Shown here piece after piece: positions 26,549-35,962 of a stretch of 40,190 bases of DNA. The stretch is from Nostoc sp. MG11. GTDB lineage: Bacteria > Cyanobacteriota > Cyanobacteriia > Cyanobacteriales > Nostocaceae. Position 1 is the first letter of the stretch. Every line of letters starts with the position of its first letter. The stretch is taken from NCBI RefSeq assembly GCF_014904695.1, contig NZ_JACXXN010000043.1, forward strand, positions 1-40,190, given 5' to 3'. A model generated the notes under the pieces. That model had not been told where the DNA came from, searched no databases, and was given only the letters and a program-made list of their open reading frames with translations. The position numbers and the translations under genes are program-made.

Positions 26549-27151
26549 TCCTGGCATGAAATCCCTGCTACTGATATCAATGACCAAGACAGCATCCGTT
26601 CGTTTAGTCAACAAGTCGCTCAAGACTACCCAGGGCTGAATGTTTTAATCAACAATGCTGGAATCGCGAAAGTAGAAGATCTCAAATCGCCGCCGGATTA
26701 CCTAGAGGATGCCGAGGCAATCGTGACCACCAACATCCTTGCACTCATTCGCCTGACAGCGGCACTTCTGCCACTGCTGCAAAATCAGCCACACTCAGCC
26801 ATTTTCACGGTTTCGTCTGGGCTGGCTTTTGTCCCGAACGCTGCAACCCCAACCTACAGCGCGACTAAGGCAGCGATCCATTCATACTCGGTATCGCTAC
26901 GCCACCAGATCAAAAGCACCACAACCGAGGTGATCGAGATTATTCCGCCTTATGTCCAGACTCAACTCACTGGCGAACGGCAAATGATCGATCCTCGCGC
27001 CATGCCCCTCGGTGAGTTCATTACCGAGGTGATGGACATACTCGCTAACCACCCAACGGTCGAAGAGGTCGTGGTAGAACGCTGCAAGCCTCTACGCTTT
27101 GCCGCCAAAAATGGGAATGCTGACATGATGTTTCAGACTCGTAACCCGTAA
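26549..27151 (+). pseudogene. SDR lacking its N-terminus
   Basis: The open frame starts after TAA 26546-26548. It reads W-H-E-I-P-A-T-D-I-N-D-Q-D-S-I-R-S-F, then V-L-I-N-N-A-G-I-A (NNAG motif), V-S-S-G-L-A-F-V and Y-S-A-T-K-A-A-I (catalytic Tyr and Lys), to the stop at 27151. The 5' 50-60 codons with the glycine-rich cofactor loop are missing; the NmrA gene ends 23 bp before the frame. It is a DltE-like SDR inactivated by a deletion. A GTG at 26723 would give only the last 142 residues. Confidence 0.75.
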
Positions 27152-27342
27152 GTATAGTAACCTGCGATTGAAGCATTTTTAGATCGGGATTAATTGCTGA
27201 ATCTCTGTATGTCTCGATCTCAAACGTTTTCAAAGGAGAATTGAAAGGCAATCTCAAATGGCTATTTCAAGTCGATCGAAACTAAGAGTTTGGATACTAG
27301 TTACCTGTAATTTGCACACCTTGAATAGAATCTAGGAGAAAA

Positions 27343-28287
27343 ATGAAAGCAATCGTAATTAACGCATACGGTAATGACGACGTTTTGGATTACGTCGATG
27401 TCGAACGTCCAGAGCCGAAAGCGGACGAAGTTCTGGTGAAAGTTCACGTCGCGGGGGTCAATCCGGTTGACTGGAAAATTCGCGATGGCTTGGGTGAAAG
27501 GTTAGGGCTGAAACTCCCCATCTTTCTCGGTGGCGAGATTGCCGGAACAGTTGAAAAGGTTGGCGTTGATGTCAGAGATTTCAAGGCGGGTGATGCAGTT
27601 TACGGTACCGTGACCTCTGGAGGTTACGCCGAATACGCGATTCTCCAAAGGAGAGGCTACGCCAACGCCAAAGTCGGGGAAATGGTGACCAAACCCCAAA
27701 GTCTCGATTTCGAGAACGCGGCGGCGATTCCACTCGGCGCGTTGACTGCATGGCAGGCGATGTTTGATTTGGCGAATCTGAGTAGTGGTCAGAGACTTTT
27801 GATCACCGCCGCATCAGGCGGAGTCGGTTCGCTGGCTATTCAACTTGCCAAAGCAAAAGGCGCATTCGTAATCGGCATGGCTTCGGGTCGCAATGAAGCG
27901 TTCGTCAGAGATTTAGGTGCGGACGAGTTCGTTAATTACACAAAACAACACTTTGAAGAAGTCGTCAAAGATATGGATGTCGTTTTCGATACGGTTGGCG
28001 GCGATACGTTTGAAAGAGCGTTCCACACGTTGAAAAAAGGCGGCTTTCTGGTGACGGCAGTGCAGTTTCCGTCCGAAGAAAAAGCGCAGGAATTTGGAGT
28101 CAATGCCGCGCGGGTCTACTGTAAACCCAACGCGGAACAGTTAGCCGCGATCAGCAAATTGGTTGACGAAGGCAGATTAAAAGCGCATGTTTCAACCGTT
28201 TTGCCGCTCACGGAAGTGAAAAAGGCACACCAACTTTCCGAAAGTGGGCGCACACGCGGCAAAATCGTTTTGCAAGTCGCGACATAG
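27343..28287 (+). CDS. Quinone-oxidoreductase-like medium-chain dehydrogenase
   Basis: ATG 27343 follows AGGAGAAAA. The 314-residue protein belongs to the zinc-free MDR group: [14 protein letters not shown] near residue 36, [15 protein letters not shown] near residue 151, and V-F-D-T-V-G-G-D near 210. It probably reduces quinones or enones with NADPH. After A-E-Y-A-I, residues 101-108 (L-Q-R-R-G-Y-A-N) are an in-frame 24-nt insert (27643-27666) that resembles a dispersed repeat. The protein otherwise follows family spacing, so the insert may be tolerated. Confidence 0.87.
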   Translation: MKAIVINAYGNDDVLDYVDVERPEPKADEVLVKVHVAGVNPVDWKIRDGLGERLGLKLPIFLGGEIAGTVEKVGVDVRDFKAGDAVYGTVTSGGYAEYAILQRRGYANAKVGEMVTKPQSLDFENAAAIPLGALTAWQAMFDLANLSSGQRLLITAASGGVGSLAIQLAKAKGAFVIGMASGRNEAFVRDLGADEFVNYTKQHFEEVVKDMDVVFDTVGGDTFERAFHTLKKGGFLVTAVQFPSEEKAQEFGVNAARVYCKPNAEQLAAISKLVDEGRLKAHVSTVLPLTEVKKAHQLSESGRTRGKIVLQVAT

Positions 28288-28299
28288 ATTTGCCACGTA

Positions 28300-28438
28300 G
28301 TGAAAATTGCGATCGCAGCCTTACAGATCGCAAAGCGACATCACCATTCACAACAAGAGGAAAAGATGTGGTGAAAATTGCGATCGCAGCCTTACAGATC
28401 GCAAAGCGACATCACCATTCACAACAAGAGGAAAAGAT
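28300..28438. repeat. Tandem 71-bp duplication upstream of the SDR
   Basis: A 68-base sequence starting GTGAAAATTGCGATCGCAGC at 28300 repeats with no visible change at 28371, a period of 71 bases, up to AAAAGAT just before the ATG. The two copies each contain a HIP1 site and a copy of the AAGAGGAAAAG ribosome-binding region. Confidence 0.9.
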
Positions 28439-28439
28439 C

Positions 28440-29195
28440 ATGATGCTTAAAAATAAAGTTGCTTTAGTCACGGGAGGAACATCCGGAATTGGTCGAGCAA
28501 CCGCAATCGCAATGGGTACGGCGGGTGCAAAAGTCGTATTCTCAGGCAGACGCGATGCGGAAGGCGAAGAAACGGCGGCGCTGATTTGTGAGACTGGGGC
28601 AGAGTGCTTATTTGTGCGCTCAGACGTATCTCGTGAAGCGGATGTGCAAGTCCTAGTGGAGGAAACGATCGCCACTTACGGCAAACTCGACTGCGCGTTT
28701 AACAATGCTGGAATCGAGTCTCCTGGCAAACCTCTGCACGAACAACCGATTGAGGAGTTTGACAAGCTGATATCGATTAATGTGCGGGGGCTATTCTTGT
28801 GCATGAAATATGAGATCCAACAGATGCTGAACCAGGGTTCAGGCGTGATTGTCAATAATTCATCAATGGGTGGTCTAATTGGGTTTCCAGGAGTATCTCC
28901 CTATATTGCCAGCAAACACGCAGTTATGGGACTGACGCGCTCTGCGGCGCTCGACTATGCCAAGCAAGGCATTCGGATCAATGCCATTAATCCTGGCTTG
29001 ATTGCGACTGAGATGATGGAGCGCCTCGCGGATGGGACGGGCAATACGGCGGATAGCTATGCGTCTATGGTGCCAATGGGACGCATGGGTCAGGCAGCAG
29101 AAATGGCTCAAGTGGTCGTTTTCCTTTGTTCTGATGCTGCCAGCTACATCACAGGACAACCTTTGGTAATCGATGGTGGATTCACAGCAAACTGA
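28440..29195 (+). CDS. Short-chain dehydrogenase/reductase
   Basis: ATG 28440 (or 28443) follows AGAGGAAAAG in the second repeat copy. The 251-residue protein has the cofactor loop T-G-G-T-S-G-I-G, N-N-A-G, N-S-S-M-G-G and Y-I-A-S-K. It ends with the G-Q-P-L-V-I-D-G-G-F tail of FabG- and glucose-dehydrogenase-like SDRs. The frame also runs upstream through the duplicated region, but that part has no SDR similarity. The remnant at 16824-17001 is a decayed paralogue. Confidence 0.88.
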   Translation: MMLKNKVALVTGGTSGIGRATAIAMGTAGAKVVFSGRRDAEGEETAALICETGAECLFVRSDVSREADVQVLVEETIATYGKLDCAFNNAGIESPGKPLHEQPIEEFDKLISINVRGLFLCMKYEIQQMLNQGSGVIVNNSSMGGLIGFPGVSPYIASKHAVMGLTRSAALDYAKQGIRINAINPGLIATEMMERLADGTGNTADSYASMVPMGRMGQAAEMAQVVVFLCSDAASYITGQPLVIDGGFTAN

Positions 29196-29202
29196 CCTAT
29201 GA

Positions 29203-30114
29203 CTACCGTTTTTTTCCACGGGTTGGTTTGACCCGTAGCGCTTGAATCAACGCAGTCAAGGCTAGCGATGTCTGGCGACGGTTGGGATGATACAGGTAGT
29301 AGCCGGGCAAGGTGGGACACCACGCTTCTAGCACCCGGATCAGCCGACCCTCAGCAACAGAGTCAACGATTTGATCCTCATAGAGATACGCAATCCCTTG
29401 TCCTGCTAGGGCAGCCGTGAGAATTAGATCGCTGTCATTGAAGACAAGCGATCCATCGACTCTGACTTGAAATGCCCGTCCCTTTTGCTCAAACTCCCAA
29501 GGGTAAAGCCCTCCAGAGGTTGTAAATCGGTAGTTGATGCAGCGATGATTTGCAAGATCCTGAGGGGAGTTGGGTGCAAGATGAGCTGCGAAATAGGCAG
29601 GTGAACCCACAACCGCCGTTTGAAGAGCCAGCCCAACTCGCACCGCAATCATGTCTTTAGCGACCTTTTCACCCAGTCGGATGCCTGCATCATAGCGGCT
29701 CTCCACAATATCGGTTAGCCCTTCGTCGATTGTCACCTCAACGCGAATTTCTGGATACATATCCAAAAAACTGGGCAGCACCGGACAAAGAACAGAGGTC
29801 GCCGCGTGCCTTGGTGTAGTAATCCGTAGGGTTCCAGCAGGTTTGTCACGCAACTCATTGAGAGCCGTTAGCTCAGCGTTGATCTCTTCAAACGCAGGTC
29901 GTAAGGTTTTGAGCAGTCGATCGCCCGCTTCAGTCGTTGAAACTTTGCGAGTCGTTCGCGCTAGAAGTTGTAACCCCAAACGGTCTTCGAGCGATTTCAT
30001 GGCATGGCTCAAGGCAGAGGGAGACATTTCTAGCTTTGCCGCCGCCCGGGTGAAGCTCATCTCGTCGGCGACAAGGACGAAGGCGGCTAAGTCATTGAGT
30101 TCGTCACGCTTCAT
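29203..30114 (-). CDS. LysR-family regulator
   Basis: The 303-residue protein has the helix-turn-helix L-A-A-F-V-L-V-A-D-E-M-S-F-T-R-A-A-A-K-L-E-M-S-P-S-A-L-S-H-A-M, followed by L-G-L-Q-L-L-A-R-T-T-R. The effector domain follows, with Y-D-A-G-I-R-L-G-E near residue 146. This is the group of LysR proteins often found beside oxidoreductases. It is divergent from the ADH gene at 30190 with a 75-bp gap, and convergent with the SDR ending at 29195, 7 bp away. Confidence 0.87.
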   Translation of the reverse strand: MKRDELNDLAAFVLVADEMSFTRAAAKLEMSPSALSHAMKSLEDRLGLQLLARTTRKVSTTEAGDRLLKTLRPAFEEINAELTALNELRDKPAGTLRITTPRHAATSVLCPVLPSFLDMYPEIRVEVTIDEGLTDIVESRYDAGIRLGEKVAKDMIAVRVGLALQTAVVGSPAYFAAHLAPNSPQDLANHRCINYRFTTSGGLYPWEFEQKGRAFQVRVDGSLVFNDSDLILTAALAGQGIAYLYEDQIVDSVAEGRLIRVLEAWCPTLPGYYLYHPNRRQTSLALTALIQALRVKPTRGKKR

Positions 30115-30189
30115 TGCTGCACATATTTCATAACTTTATGTTGATTATGCCACCTAGTCAATAAATCATATCCGATCTATCGTTGAGTG

Positions 30190-31302
30190 ATGACCCAAAA
30201 AGAAAAATCCATGCCAAGCAACGCTTCTTCAACACACAATCCATTCGTGCGGCTGTCCTATGGACTTGCGGCTCTGGGACAGGGCGATCGCTTGGTGCCT
30301 TGGGAATTTGAGCGTCGGGAATTGCGCCCCAATGATATTGCGGTCAAAATCCAGTTCTGCGGAGTTTGCCACAGCGATCTCCATGCCATTCGCGGAAATA
30401 GTCGTTTCCCTTTGGTTCCGGGTCATGAATTTGTGGGCGAGGTGAGCGCAATCGGGGCAGAAGTTACGAAGTTCAAACTTGGTGATGCTGTGGCGGTGGG
30501 CAATATTGTCGATTCCTGCGGACACTGTCCACCGTGCCTCAATCATCTAGAATCCTATTGCCGCGAATTTCCCACAACCACCTATGACGGCATCGATCGC
30601 CTCGACGGAAGCATCACACGTGGCGGCTACTCAAACGACTATGTTGTCAAGACCGATTTCGCCTATCACCTGCCAGCAGGACTCGATCCGGCAAGCGTGG
30701 CACCGCTACTCTGTGCAGGAATCACGACTTGGTCGCCGCTGCGCCACTGGAACATAGGTCCCGGTAAGACGGTTGGCATTGTCGGACTGGGCGGACTCGG
30801 ACACCTAGCGGTGAAATTTGCTCACGCGCTGGGCGCTCATGTTGTCCTATTCAGCACTTCCGAGCAAAAGCTTGCTGATGGTCTGGCGCTAGGGGCAGAC
30901 GAGGCTATCTTGTCAACGGATGTCGAGAAGATGGCAGCTCAGAAATATCGCTTCGATTTCATCCTTGACACCGTGTCAGCGCGACACTTGCTCGACCCGT
31001 ATCTGCTAGCGCTCACGCTCGACGGCACGTTCTGTTGTCTTGGCATTCCTGATCAGATGAAGTTCACCCCTGTCCTCCTGACGATGGGGCGGCGGCGGCT
31101 AACCAGTTCGGGGTCAGGAGGCACGCTTGAAACGCAGCAGATGCTGGACTTCTGTAGCCAGCATCAGATCTCAGCCGATGTCGAAGTAATTGCGGCAGCA
31201 GATATTAATAACGGGTTTGAACGACTGGAGCGGGGAGAGGTGCGCTACCGACTGGTGATTGATATGGCGACGCTCAACGCACCTGCTAAAGATGCAGCTT
31301 GA
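30190..31302 (+). CDS. Zinc-dependent alcohol dehydrogenase (CAD/YahK-like)
   Basis: From ATG 30190 the 370-residue protein shows the catalytic zinc ligands in G-V-C-H-S-D (Cys60) and G-H-E (His79, Glu80). The structural zinc cysteines are in C-G-H-C-P-P-C-L-N-H-L-E-S-Y-C (110, 113, 116 and 124). G-L-G-G-L-G-H-L-A-V-K-F-A near residue 195 is the cofactor fold. YahK-type enzymes reduce aldehydes with NADPH. The divergent LysR gene at 29203-30114 is the likely regulator. An ATG at 30211 would drop seven residues. Confidence 0.88.
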   Translation: MTQKEKSMPSNASSTHNPFVRLSYGLAALGQGDRLVPWEFERRELRPNDIAVKIQFCGVCHSDLHAIRGNSRFPLVPGHEFVGEVSAIGAEVTKFKLGDAVAVGNIVDSCGHCPPCLNHLESYCREFPTTTYDGIDRLDGSITRGGYSNDYVVKTDFAYHLPAGLDPASVAPLLCAGITTWSPLRHWNIGPGKTVGIVGLGGLGHLAVKFAHALGAHVVLFSTSEQKLADGLALGADEAILSTDVEKMAAQKYRFDFILDTVSARHLLDPYLLALTLDGTFCCLGIPDQMKFTPVLLTMGRRRLTSSGSGGTLETQQMLDFCSQHQISADVEVIAAADINNGFERLERGEVRYRLVIDMATLNAPAKDAA

Positions 31303-31367
31303 GTCGAGGGCAAATAGAGCCAAGTCAACTAGGTTTGCAACAAAAACACTACAACAATAGGAATTTT

Positions 31368-32375
31368 ATGCGACGTTGGATTTTGAAAGCGGGCGCAACT
31401 AATCTCAATGGACTGGTTCTTGAGGATGTGCCGATGCCGGAACCCGGAGCAGGCGAAGTGCGGATTCGCGTTCATGCGGTGTCCCTAAACTACCGCGATC
31501 AACTTGTACTCAAGGGGCAATTCGCAAACCATCTACCGGCGCGGGATCTAATTCCGATTTCGGATGGAGCCGGGGAGATTGACGCGATCGGGGCAGGGGT
31601 GACCAGTTGGGCAATCGGCGATCGCGTCACCGGATTACTGCTGAACTGGCAGCGAGGCGCACCAACAGAGCTTGGCTTTGGTCTCGGCTCCCTCAGTGAA
31701 GATGGAATGCTCGCTGAATATGTCGTGCTGCCCGGCGATCGCGTTGTGCGTGCACCTGCCAGCTTAGACGATGCCGAAGCTGCAACGCTTCCTTGCGCTG
31801 CATTAACGGCTTGGAACGCCATTCACGGGGGCTATCCGGTGGGGAAAGAAAGCAAAGTTTTGGTTTTGGGAAGCGGTGGCGTATCGCTGTTCGCAATGCT
31901 GTTTGCCCGCGCCGCAGGTGCTCAGGTGATTGCGACATCGAGCCAGGATGTCAAGCTGAAGCAGTGGATGGCTCTGGGTGCCAGTGATGGGATCAACTAT
32001 CGGGACACTCCAGATTGGGGCAAAGCGGTGTTCGAGCGCACGGGCGGTGTCAACAAGGTCGTCGATGCAGTTGGGACAGGCACGCTGAGTCAGTCACTAG
32101 CGGCACTCGCATACGGCGGTGAAGTCGCTCTGCTGGGGTTAATGTCCTTTGACGATCGCCCCCTTGATTTTATGGCGCTGATGGGGAGGAGTGCCACTGT
32201 TCGGGGCGTTGCGGTAGGCAGTGCTGAACTGTATAACGCGATGGTGCAAGCGATCGACACGCATCAGATTAAGCCACCGATTGATCGCCGCTTCCGCTTT
32301 GAGGATGCGAAAACTGCCTATCAAGCCCAATCATCGCCAGACCTCTTCGGCAAAATCGTCATCGATCTGACGTAA
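31368..32375 (+). CDS. Zinc-free medium-chain dehydrogenase
   Basis: ATG 31368 follows AGGA and gives 335 residues; an upstream start would add 23 unusual residues. It has V-S-L-N-Y-R-D-Q-L-V-L-K-G-Q, I-S-D-G-A-G-E-I-D-A-I-G, A-A-L-T-A-W-N-A-I and V-L-G-S-G-G-V-S-L-F-A. The zinc-binding cysteines are absent. It is an NAD(P)-dependent alcohol or quinone reductase of the MDR superfamily. It lies 65 bp after the YahK-like gene, so the two are probably co-transcribed. Confidence 0.87.
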   Translation: MRRWILKAGATNLNGLVLEDVPMPEPGAGEVRIRVHAVSLNYRDQLVLKGQFANHLPARDLIPISDGAGEIDAIGAGVTSWAIGDRVTGLLLNWQRGAPTELGFGLGSLSEDGMLAEYVVLPGDRVVRAPASLDDAEAATLPCAALTAWNAIHGGYPVGKESKVLVLGSGGVSLFAMLFARAAGAQVIATSSQDVKLKQWMALGASDGINYRDTPDWGKAVFERTGGVNKVVDAVGTGTLSQSLAALAYGGEVALLGLMSFDDRPLDFMALMGRSATVRGVAVGSAELYNAMVQAIDTHQIKPPIDRRFRFEDAKTAYQAQSSPDLFGKIVIDLT

Positions 32376-32426
32376 TCGATCTGTTGTATTTCCTCTCATT
32401 CACATTGCATTCACTCGGAATTAATC

Positions 32427-33299
32427 ATGGCGAATTCTAAAGTTTGGTTGATTAGAGGTAGCTCAAGCGGGTTTGGTCGATCACTCACCGAAGCCGTTCT
32501 CAAAAAAGGCGATCGCGTGGTTGCAACAGCTCGTAAACCGGAGCAACTCGACGATCTCGTCAAACAGCATCCAGACGCGATCGCAGCCGTTCGCTTAGAT
32601 GTCACTAATCCCCAAGAGGTTCAGGCAGCAGTCAAGTTAGCTTTAAATGCTTTCGCTCGCATTGATATTCTCGTCAATAATGCTGGCTACGGCGCGGTTG
32701 GCGCGATCGAAGAAGTTAGCGACGAGGACATCAAACGGCAGTTTGACACCAACTTCTTTGGCGCACTCAACATGACTCGTGCCGTGTTGCCGACTCTGCG
32801 CGAACAACGCAGTGGTCATATCCTCAACATCTCCTCTCTGGCTGGCGTGGTTTCCTTTAGTGGCGCTGGGATCTATTGTGCTACCAAGTTTGCGCTAGAG
32901 GCGGTCTCGGAAGCTTTAGCACAAGAAGTCAAGCCGTTGGGCATCAAAGTCACGAACATTGAACCGGGGTCATTTCGGACTGATTTCAACGGTCGATCAA
33001 TCGTCACTTCAGCACATCCAATCGCAGACTATGCCGGAACTAGCGGTAGGGTCATCGAATCGAATCAAGCAATGGATGGCAATCAACCGGGCGATCCTGT
33101 CAAAGCGGTTACTGCAATGATTCAGGTGGTTGAGAGTGAAAGTCCACCCTTACGATTAGCACTCGGTGAAGATGCAGTCAACGGCATTACTCAAAAACTC
33201 GACTCGATGAAAGCCGAACTCGAAGCTTGGAAGTCGGTTTCGCTCAGTACTAGGTTTGAAGGTGAAACAGGAGGAGTAGCAAGCCAAAGTACGACCTGA
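32427..33299 (+). CDS. Short-chain dehydrogenase/reductase
   Basis: The 290-residue protein begins K-V-W-L-I-R-G-S-S-S-G-F-G. The cofactor loop has Arg where Thr is usual (TGASSGFG). N-N-A-G-Y-G, N-I-S-S-L-A-G-V and Y-C-A-T-K-F-A-L are all normal. It matches the oxidoreductase-SDR group with extended C-terminus. It follows the MDR gene by 51 bp, in the same direction. No strong Shine-Dalgarno is seen before the ATG. Confidence 0.87.
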   Translation: MANSKVWLIRGSSSGFGRSLTEAVLKKGDRVVATARKPEQLDDLVKQHPDAIAAVRLDVTNPQEVQAAVKLALNAFARIDILVNNAGYGAVGAIEEVSDEDIKRQFDTNFFGALNMTRAVLPTLREQRSGHILNISSLAGVVSFSGAGIYCATKFALEAVSEALAQEVKPLGIKVTNIEPGSFRTDFNGRSIVTSAHPIADYAGTSGRVIESNQAMDGNQPGDPVKAVTAMIQVVESESPPLRLALGEDAVNGITQKLDSMKAELEAWKSVSLSTRFEGETGGVASQSTT

Positions 33300-33356
33300 T
33301 TGTTGCAGAACCTATAGCCCCTTGCACAGACGATCGCCGATAGTTGAGAAACCAAA

Positions 33357-34754
33357 GTGAAACTGCCTAAACTCACGAGCCTCGTTCGTTGGATGCTGCT
33401 ACTGCTAATCACTGTGAGTGCAATCGGTTGGTCAGGCGTAACGGTTGCCCAAGAGCGATTGACTGGTGTGATCGTTCAAGAGCGCCCATCCGCAGCACCG
33501 TTCGATTTTCAAGGTCGCTTCATCGTGTCCGTCTCTGATGCGGATATGCTGCCCTCGGCTTACATCGATGATAAGCTCGGCCCGATCGATGGGGCTGACG
33601 CGCTTTCGATTATCCGCCTCGATAGGGCAGGACGCGAACTACGGGCGATCGAAACTCCTGTTTCTAATTCGGTGACCGGACCGCCCGCAGTAATTGCCGT
33701 CACGCCCGATGGTCGCTATGCTATCGTGATCGAGACGCGAGGGCAGCGACCGACAACAGCCGATCCAAGACTGAGTGACCTCGCACTCGGACGCACGATT
33801 TCCGTCGTTGATTTGACCGATCTCGACCAGCCTCAAGTTGTTCAGCGCGTACAGGGTTTCGAGCAGCCGCTCTCAGTGTCGATCAACTTTAATGGTTCGC
33901 TCGTCGCAGTTTCTTATGATCCTGGCGGCGCGGGCAAGACGACTCCACTCGCGATTTATCGATTCAGCGACGGCAGATTGTCTGCACCAGTTACTCCACA
34001 AATTCCTGATTGGAGAACGGAGGACACTTTAATTCATGTCGAATGGCATCCGAAAGAAAACATTCTGGCGCTGCTCAACGTCAACAAACCCTCAATTTCG
34101 TTCATGCGAGTCGCGAACGCGGGTAGCCAGATTAGCCTATTGCGCTGGGGCAACTCCGTGAGCGTAGAGAAAGCCCCGTTCCTAGTGCGTTTTACCCCCG
34201 ATGGACGACATATCATCAGCAACTCGTCCTATGTTCGCATTGACGGAGTGCAGGTATTGCCTAGCGCATCGCTACGCGGCACAGTTCAAAGTATACGGTT
34301 AGTCGCAGAAACGGCGGCGGATGGTTCACCCGTGCATCAATTGGCTTCGCGTGCTGCAACGAGTTCCATCCCTGAAGGACTCAGCATCAGTCCTGACGGG
34401 CGCTACGTCGTCACCACTAATCTCGAACAAAGCTCTTTTGCTTTAGATGATTCGAAGCAAGGCTTCTTTTCGTCGTTGACGCTGCTTCGCCTCGACCCCG
34501 AAACCGGAATTCTAGAGAGCGTGGGTGATTTCGCCTTCGATGGCGTGCTACCTGAAGCGGCAGTTTTCGATAATTCCAGTCGTTTTCTCGCCGTGACCAA
34601 CTTCACCTTCTTCGATCCCAATCGCAAGGGCGGTTCGATCGACTTTTGGGGGATTGTAGGGGATGCTTTCGATCCGAAACGCACTGAGCTAGTCAAAATG
34701 AATTATTCCACTCCCGTTACCAGAGGCGCACACTCGATAGCGATTGTTCGCTAG
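33357..34754 (+). CDS. Exported beta-propeller (lactonase-like) protein
   Basis: GTG 33357 starts a 465-residue protein with a signal peptide (hydrophobic M-L-L-L-L-I-T-V-S-A-I-G near residues 13-24, probable cleavage after V-A-Q, about residue 31). Repeated blade-like motifs follow: V-T-P-D-G-R-Y-A-I-V, I-N-F-N-G-S-L-V-A-V, F-T-P-D-G-R-H-I-I-S and I-S-P-D-G-R-Y-V-V-T. Each is typical of a YncE- or lactonase-type propeller. It is expected in the periplasm. The ligand or reaction is unknown. Confidence 0.78.
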   Translation: MKLPKLTSLVRWMLLLLITVSAIGWSGVTVAQERLTGVIVQERPSAAPFDFQGRFIVSVSDADMLPSAYIDDKLGPIDGADALSIIRLDRAGRELRAIETPVSNSVTGPPAVIAVTPDGRYAIVIETRGQRPTTADPRLSDLALGRTISVVDLTDLDQPQVVQRVQGFEQPLSVSINFNGSLVAVSYDPGGAGKTTPLAIYRFSDGRLSAPVTPQIPDWRTEDTLIHVEWHPKENILALLNVNKPSISFMRVANAGSQISLLRWGNSVSVEKAPFLVRFTPDGRHIISNSSYVRIDGVQVLPSASLRGTVQSIRLVAETAADGSPVHQLASRAATSSIPEGLSISPDGRYVVTTNLEQSSFALDDSKQGFFSSLTLLRLDPETGILESVGDFAFDGVLPEAAVFDNSSRFLAVTNFTFFDPNRKGGSIDFWGIVGDAFDPKRTELVKMNYSTPVTRGAHSIAIVR

Positions 34755-34839
34755 CGTAACCGTATCACCCTTACCGAAGTCCATAAGCTACAACTGAAAT
34801 ATTTCTATAATAGAAGCGCTCACGCAGAAGCTTAGAAAT

Positions 34840-35730
34840 ATGCTTTCCTCTTCGGCATCTCTCAGTACCAAATTCATGCAGGAGATTTCAGCGACGTTTC
34901 CTCGTGCACCCATTACCTCTAGTGCTGGAGCTAATTGGGATCATATTTTACTTGTTCACCATCACCAACCGGCTTTTAGTGTGCCTGAACACTGTCTGCC
35001 TTATCACCAAATTTGCATCAAATTAGGTAAGCCCTATCTTTTCAGGCAAGTTGTTGATGGACGTGCTGAGACATTACAGGTTGTTCCTGGTGAGAGCGGG
35101 TTGTATTTGGCTAATCTTAATCAATCCTTTTGTTGGGATCGAGAAGCCGAGTTCCTACAGCTCTACTTAGCTCCAGAACTATTTAGACAAATCAGTGAGG
35201 AGACTTGGGGAAACGACAGCATTGAACTCATCCCTCAACCATCAGCGCTGAGCGATCCCTTAATTGTACAGATTGGTTTGGCTCTTAAGACAACCCTCGA
35301 AACCGAGAATTTAGATAGTCGTCTTTATGCGGACTCTATGACGCATGCTTTAGCTATGCATCTTCTATTTCAATATTCAACGCGAAAATCAGCAGTTTTG
35401 CCTTCCCGAGGCAGCTTACCACAGCAGCCACTTAAACAAACCATTGACTACATTCAAGAGAACTTGAACCAAAACGTAAGCTTAGCTGAACTCGCCGAGA
35501 TTGCTAAACTTAGTCCCTATCACTTCGCCCGTTTGTTCAAGCAATCTACAGGCTTACCCCCTCATCAATATCAAATTAAATGTCGAGTTGACCGTGCCAA
35601 AGACTTACTTAAAACAAATTTAGAGATCGCAGATATTGCTCAAATTGTTGGATTTTCTAGTCAGGGACATTTGAATTATCACTTCAAACGTCTTGTTGGA
35701 ATCACTCCCAAAGTCTTTTCGCGACGATAG
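34840..35730 (+). CDS. AraC-family regulator
   Basis: The 296-residue protein has an N-terminal cupin-like domain (H-H-H-Q-P-A-F-S-V-P-E-H) and a C-terminal double helix-turn-helix. The latter reads L-A-E-I-A-K-L-S-P-Y-H-F-A-R-L-F-K-Q-S-T-G-L-P-P-H-Q-Y and I-A-Q-I-V-G-F-S-S-Q-G-H-L-N-Y-H-F-K-R. It is in tandem with the RidA gene (233 bp before its start), a possible target. Confidence 0.86.
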   Translation: MLSSSASLSTKFMQEISATFPRAPITSSAGANWDHILLVHHHQPAFSVPEHCLPYHQICIKLGKPYLFRQVVDGRAETLQVVPGESGLYLANLNQSFCWDREAEFLQLYLAPELFRQISEETWGNDSIELIPQPSALSDPLIVQIGLALKTTLETENLDSRLYADSMTHALAMHLLFQYSTRKSAVLPSRGSLPQQPLKQTIDYIQENLNQNVSLAELAEIAKLSPYHFARLFKQSTGLPPHQYQIKCRVDRAKDLLKTNLEIADIAQIVGFSSQGHLNYHFKRLVGITPKVFSRR

Positions 35731-35823
35731 CAAGATCTTGTAAAAACGTCGCAAGCTCTTAGCATACGGTATGTCTGTTTGTTTGTCATGATGCATTTAA
35801 CTCAGATAAGCAGGAGACTCGTT

Positions 35824-35874
35824 ATGACAATCGAAGCGGACAACTGTGAGACTACTCCTGTCCGTTGCTGCTGA
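35824..35874 (+). CDS. Possible 16-residue leader or gene remnant
   Basis: ATG 35824 follows AGGAG and encodes M-T-I-E-A-D-N-C-E-T-T-P-V-R-C-C, then TGA. It lies between the AraC and RidA genes. It may be a leader peptide or the stub of a deleted gene. Confidence 0.25.
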   Translation: MTIEADNCETTPVRCC

Positions 35875-35962
35875 AGTACTCGCCATAGTGTGGGTTCTTT
35901 CCAGCGCCAAAACCAAGGCTGTAGAAGCCACTATCATCAATCATACTGAACAGAGGAACACA

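Noticed and set aside
35846-35962. Signal-peptide extension of RidA
   Set aside because: RidA proteins are cytosolic and a good Shine-Dalgarno precedes ATG 35963; the upstream frame seems fortuitous.
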